From contig JAACUH010000065.1 in NCBI GenBank assembly GCA_009993005.1, forward strand, positions 1 to 64,000: 64,000 nt of DNA. Direction: 5' to 3'. A program made the position numbers and the translations under genes. Shown one piece after another: positions 60,232-64,000 of the stretch (positions within the stretch are counted from its first letter, which is position 1; the number at the start of each line of letters is the position of its first letter). The notes beneath the pieces were generated by a model, which was not told the DNA's origin, searched no databases, and worked only from the letters and a program-made list of their open reading frames with translations. This DNA comes from Rhodobacterales bacterium. Its GTDB lineage: Bacteria; Pseudomonadota; Alphaproteobacteria; Rhodobacterales; Rhodobacteraceae.

Positions 60232-61170
60232 TCAGCTATACCCCATCTGGCGCACCGATTGCCGCCGCGCGCCGCGCCGGAGGCCCGACAGCGCGCGCAG
60301 CAGCACAAAGGCGGCCACGATGGCGCCAAAGATCCCGCCCAGCAGCATTATCGCCGCCCGATCGCCCAGCAGCGCGCGTTGCAGCGTGGCCTTCAGCCAG
60401 AGGGCCTTTTCCTGCGCCATGGCTTGCAGGCCGGCCAGATCGACCTTGTCAAAGGCGGCGCCGACAGCCTCGGGCATGGCAAAGGACGGAGCAGTGGCGA
60501 CCGGCGGGGGCGCCACGGCCTCGGGCAGCGCCGCAACGCCGAGCGCGGCGCGGACGCGGGCATGGTGTTGCGCGATCAGGCTGGCGGCAGAGCCATCGGC
60601 AGGCGCGGCCTGCGCCACGATACCGCGCCGCCCGGCGGCAGCTTCATCGCCGGTCCTGTCCAGCAGCACCGCGCCCAGCAGAACCGCAAAGGCCACGGCC
60701 ACCACGCCAAAGACCGCGCGGCGCAGCACGACCGCAAGGCCCAGCGGCGCGCGGGGGGCCGTGGCCTTGCCTTGCGGTGCAGGGGCCCTGCCTTGCCGTG
60801 CAGGGGCCTTGCCTTGCGGTGCAGGGGCCTGCCCCGTGCGGCGGGCATGGGCGGCGTTCTTGGCGGCGAGGCGTTCCTGCCAGGTGCTCTGCCCGTCGCG
60901 CCGCTGCGGCGCCATCTCGGGGGTGGCGGCGATATAGGACGGAACCGGCGCCGACGCAGGCGCGGCCCGCCCGGCCTCGCGCGGCCGGATCGCCAGGGTC
61001 AGCAGGCTCACAAGGGCGAGCCCACCGGCCACCTTGCACCAGAAGCCAAAGACGGTCGCCTGCGCAAAGGGCGCGGGCGCACCCTGCATCTGCTGCCAGA
61101 TGCCAAAGGCCATGGCCCCGGTCGCCCCCAGAAACAGGACAATCCGCAGCGCGGTGAGAGCACGGGACAT
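60232..61170 (-). CDS. Membrane protein of unknown function with Pro/Gln/Lys repeats
   Basis: This 312-residue protein has about four membrane spans (near 8-24, 42-60, 150-170 and 275-295). A low-complexity cytoplasmic linker holds tandem heptads (PAPQGKA, PARQGRA, PAPQGKA) encoded by three 21-bp DNA repeats. The N-terminus MSRALTALRIVLFLGATGAM is the first span. No family is recognised. It lies between the convergent mipZ gene and the AGE-family gene. Confidence 0.7.
   Translation of the reverse strand: MSRALTALRIVLFLGATGAMAFGIWQQMQGAPAPFAQATVFGFWCKVAGGLALVSLLTLAIRPREAGRAAPASAPVPSYIAATPEMAPQRRDGQSTWQERLAAKNAAHARRTGQAPAPQGKAPARQGRAPAPQGKATAPRAPLGLAVVLRRAVFGVVAVAFAVLLGAVLLDRTGDEAAAGRRGIVAQAAPADGSAASLIAQHHARVRAALGVAALPEAVAPPPVATAPSFAMPEAVGAAFDKVDLAGLQAMAQEKALWLKATLQRALLGDRAAIMLLGGIFGAIVAAFVLLRALSGLRRGARRQSVRQMGYS
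60764..60826 (-). repeat. 21-bp tandem repeat within the membrane-protein gene
   Basis: Three consecutive 21-bp units (GCCTTGCCTTGCGGTGCAGG then G, with two differences in the middle unit) encode seven-residue repeats of the protein linker. Because 21 is a multiple of three, copy-number change would keep the reading frame. Confidence 0.9.
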
Positions 61171-61269
61171 GATGACACTCCTCGGTCAGATGCGAGGCAT
61201 ATCATCAGCGCGCATTGCGGCGCGAGTTTGGCGACAATCGTGCAGGACCGGGCGCAAAGTTGACAGCCC

Positions 61270-62556
61270 TCACCCCAGCCGCACGCCTCCATCGCGCAGC
61301 CCGCGCGTCACGCTGCCGGTGGCCGGCACCAGCGGGATCAGGCAGGCCTGCACCGCGTGATAAAGGTCGGGCTTGCCGGCAAAGACGCGGTTGACCGGGC
61401 GCAGGTCATCGTCGATCTCGGGGTGCCAGGCGCCGCCCTGCCGGTCGATCAGATGCGCGTCGGCAAAGCTCCAGATCCGGCGATACCATCCCTCGAACGC
61501 CTGCCCGCCCCCTGTCGCGCGCAGCACCGCCGCCGCCGCGATCCCTTCGCAGCAGGGCCACCAGTAGCGGTCGGCGCGGTCGGGCGCATCGTCCCAGGTG
61601 AGGGTGTAGTAGAACCCGCCGCGCGCCCTGTCCCAGCCGATGGCGCAGGTGTGCAGGAACAGCGCGCGCGCCGCCTCGATCATCCAGCCGTGCCGTTTGC
61701 CGCCCAGCGCATGAAGCTGGTTCAAAAGCCGCGCCCATTCGAGCGCATGGCCTGGCGTCGTGCCAGCCGGGCGGAACATCGGGTCGCCCGCATAGGCGCG
61801 GTCCACGTTCCAGGCGGCATCGAAATGCTCGGCCACGCGCCAGCCCTCGGCGCGGGCGTGGCGGTTGATGATCAGATCCGCGATGCGCTCTGCCATCGCC
61901 AGATACTGCCCGTCGCCCGTGGCCTCATAGGCCGCCATCAGCGCCTCGGTCAGGTGCATGTTGGAGTTCTGGCCGCGATAGTCGCCAAGGCTCTGCCAGT
62001 CGGCGGCATATTCCTCGGTCGTGGCGCCGGCGGCCGCGTCCCAGAACCGCGCCAGCAGCACCTCGGTCACATCGGCGAGCAGGCGGTCGGCATCGGGGTG
62101 GCCCGCGACCTTGGCGGATGCGGCCGCGAGCAGCACAAAGGCATGGCCATAGGCCTGTTTCGTCGGGTTCACGAGGCCCGCATCATCGACGCCCCAGTGA
62201 TAGCCGCCATGGGTGGCGTCGCGGTGGCGCGTCCAGATGAACGCCATCCCGTGGTCGATGATCCGGTCGGCGCCGGGCAGGCCAAGCTGATGCGCCATCA
62301 CATAGCAATGCACCATCCGCGTGCTGTCATGGATCTGCCGCACCGCGCCACCCGGCCCCACCGGCAGCGGCAGGCCATGATCGCCCAGCGGAAAGAACCC
62401 ACCGCGCGGATTGATGAGTTGCGGCTGGAAGAACCCGAACAGCGCGCGCGCCTGGTCCAGCAGCCAGAGCCGGTGCGCCGGGCGCGTGGTGAAATCGTCA
62501 CCGGTGGTGCCGGACCAATGCGGGGCGGTGTCAGAAGCGGTGTCGGTGGGGGTCAT
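61270..62556 (-). CDS. AGE family isomerase/epimerase (mannose/sulfoquinovose isomerase-like)
   Basis: This 428-residue alpha6/alpha6-barrel protein has the AGE features RQIHDSTRMVHCYVMAHQLG, GGYHWGVDDAG, KQAYGHAFVLLAAASA, QNSNMHLTEALMAAYEATGD and RGGFYYTLTWDD. It probably interconverts aldose and ketose sugars such as mannose/fructose or sulfoquinovose. The start at 62556 (MTPTDTASD) has AGGAG nine bases upstream; earlier ATGs lack one. It lies 103 bp after katG on the same strand, with a hairpin between. Confidence 0.87.
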   Translation of the reverse strand: MTPTDTASDTAPHWSGTTGDDFTTRPAHRLWLLDQARALFGFFQPQLINPRGGFFPLGDHGLPLPVGPGGAVRQIHDSTRMVHCYVMAHQLGLPGADRIIDHGMAFIWTRHRDATHGGYHWGVDDAGLVNPTKQAYGHAFVLLAAASAKVAGHPDADRLLADVTEVLLARFWDAAAGATTEEYAADWQSLGDYRGQNSNMHLTEALMAAYEATGDGQYLAMAERIADLIINRHARAEGWRVAEHFDAAWNVDRAYAGDPMFRPAGTTPGHALEWARLLNQLHALGGKRHGWMIEAARALFLHTCAIGWDRARGGFYYTLTWDDAPDRADRYWWPCCEGIAAAAVLRATGGGQAFEGWYRRIWSFADAHLIDRQGGAWHPEIDDDLRPVNRVFAGKPDLYHAVQACLIPLVPATGSVTRGLRDGGVRLG

Positions 62557-62625
62557 CGCGGGCAACTCCTGCGCAGGAAACTGTCCCTGCGTCATATGCA
62601 AATCGCGCGCGGCTTAGAAGGGCGA

Positions 62626-62649
62626 AGTGCCCCGCCTGGGCGGGGCACT
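62626..62649 (-). terminator. Hairpin terminator after katG
   Basis: AGTGCCCCGCC and GGCGGGGCACT form an 11-bp perfect stem with a two-base gap. On the katG strand it is followed by TTCGCCCTTCT. It begins ten bases after the katG stop and probably ends that transcript. Confidence 0.75.
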
Positions 62650-62658
62650 CCGGTCACG

Positions 62659-64000
<1,342 letters not shown>

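Overview
The window is a GC-rich chromosomal segment from an alphaproteobacterium, most likely a member of the Rhodobacteraceae (Rhodobacterales). The pointers are a split-b Fo cluster (atpI-atpB-atpE-atpX-atpF) separate from the F1 genes, the division-site ATPase MipZ, a small CHCC zinc-finger protein related to mitochondrial complex I NDUFS6, a TrmD with a Rhodobacterales-like N-terminal extension, DUF1285 and DUF4159 proteins, and many GTG or ATGA/GTGA-coupled genes. I found no rRNA, tRNA, CRISPR array, insertion sequence or prophage. It reads as core chromosome with some accessory clusters.

Layout. 1-5063 (minus): a five-gene operon of poorly characterised proteins (TelA-like coiled-coil protein, unknown protein, AAA ATPase, small membrane protein, unknown protein). 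5.4-8.7 kb: lipoprotein L,D-transpeptidase, an alpha/beta hydrolase and a divergent succinate-semialdehyde dehydrogenase. 8.7-11 kb: a secreted phytase-like protein behind a three-copy Pho box. 11.1-13.8 kb: a sigma factor translationally coupled to a membrane von Willebrand protein. 13.8-16.8 kb: WYL regulator, VOC protein, hydroxypyruvate-isomerase-like protein, a small secreted protein and DUF1285. 16.8-23.7 kb: MoxR / DUF58 / BatA-DUF4159 / membrane-protein operon. 23.8-29 kb: amine oxidase, then glycolate oxidase glcDEF. 29.1-31.5 kb: secreted trypsin-like protease, a small heat-shock protein with an apparent heat-shock promoter and RNA thermometer, and a lipid-A-type acyltransferase. 31.5-35.6 kb: polA, small secreted protein, zinc-finger protein, HIT hydrolase. 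35.6-39 kb: surface-glycan-type glycosyltransferase and sulfotransferase. 39-41.6 kb: adenosine kinase, nth and an AraC-MGMT fusion (DNA repair). 41.7-44.7 kb: OmpA-like lipoprotein, a secreted unknown and a FadR-type GntR regulator. 44.7-47.3 kb: ATP synthase Fo genes. 47.5-49.7 kb: ArsR and LysR regulators and small membrane proteins. 49.9-55.4 kb: ffh, two acetyltransferases, chorismate mutase and rpsP-rimM-trmD-rplS-rpmE. 55.5-57.4 kb: a membrane protein and an ethylbenzene-dehydrogenase-like haem protein behind an FNR-like box. 57.6-64 kb: DEAD-box helicase, mipZ, a membrane protein, an AGE-family isomerase and the 3' part of katG.

The most informative non-coding signals are: (i) a near-identical palindrome shared by the glcD promoter and the promoter of the GntR regulator 18 kb away, which suggests that this regulator is GlcC-like and autoregulated; (ii) a ROSE-like RNA thermometer in the hsp20 leader; (iii) a three-unit Pho box before the phytase-like gene; (iv) two adjacent perfect 24-bp palindromes between the HIT and zinc-finger genes; (v) a family of intergenic repeats at five loci, one of which supplies the glcE start codon. 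The best candidate for an undescribed system is the AAA ATPase / coiled-coil operon at the left edge, of which only part is visible.
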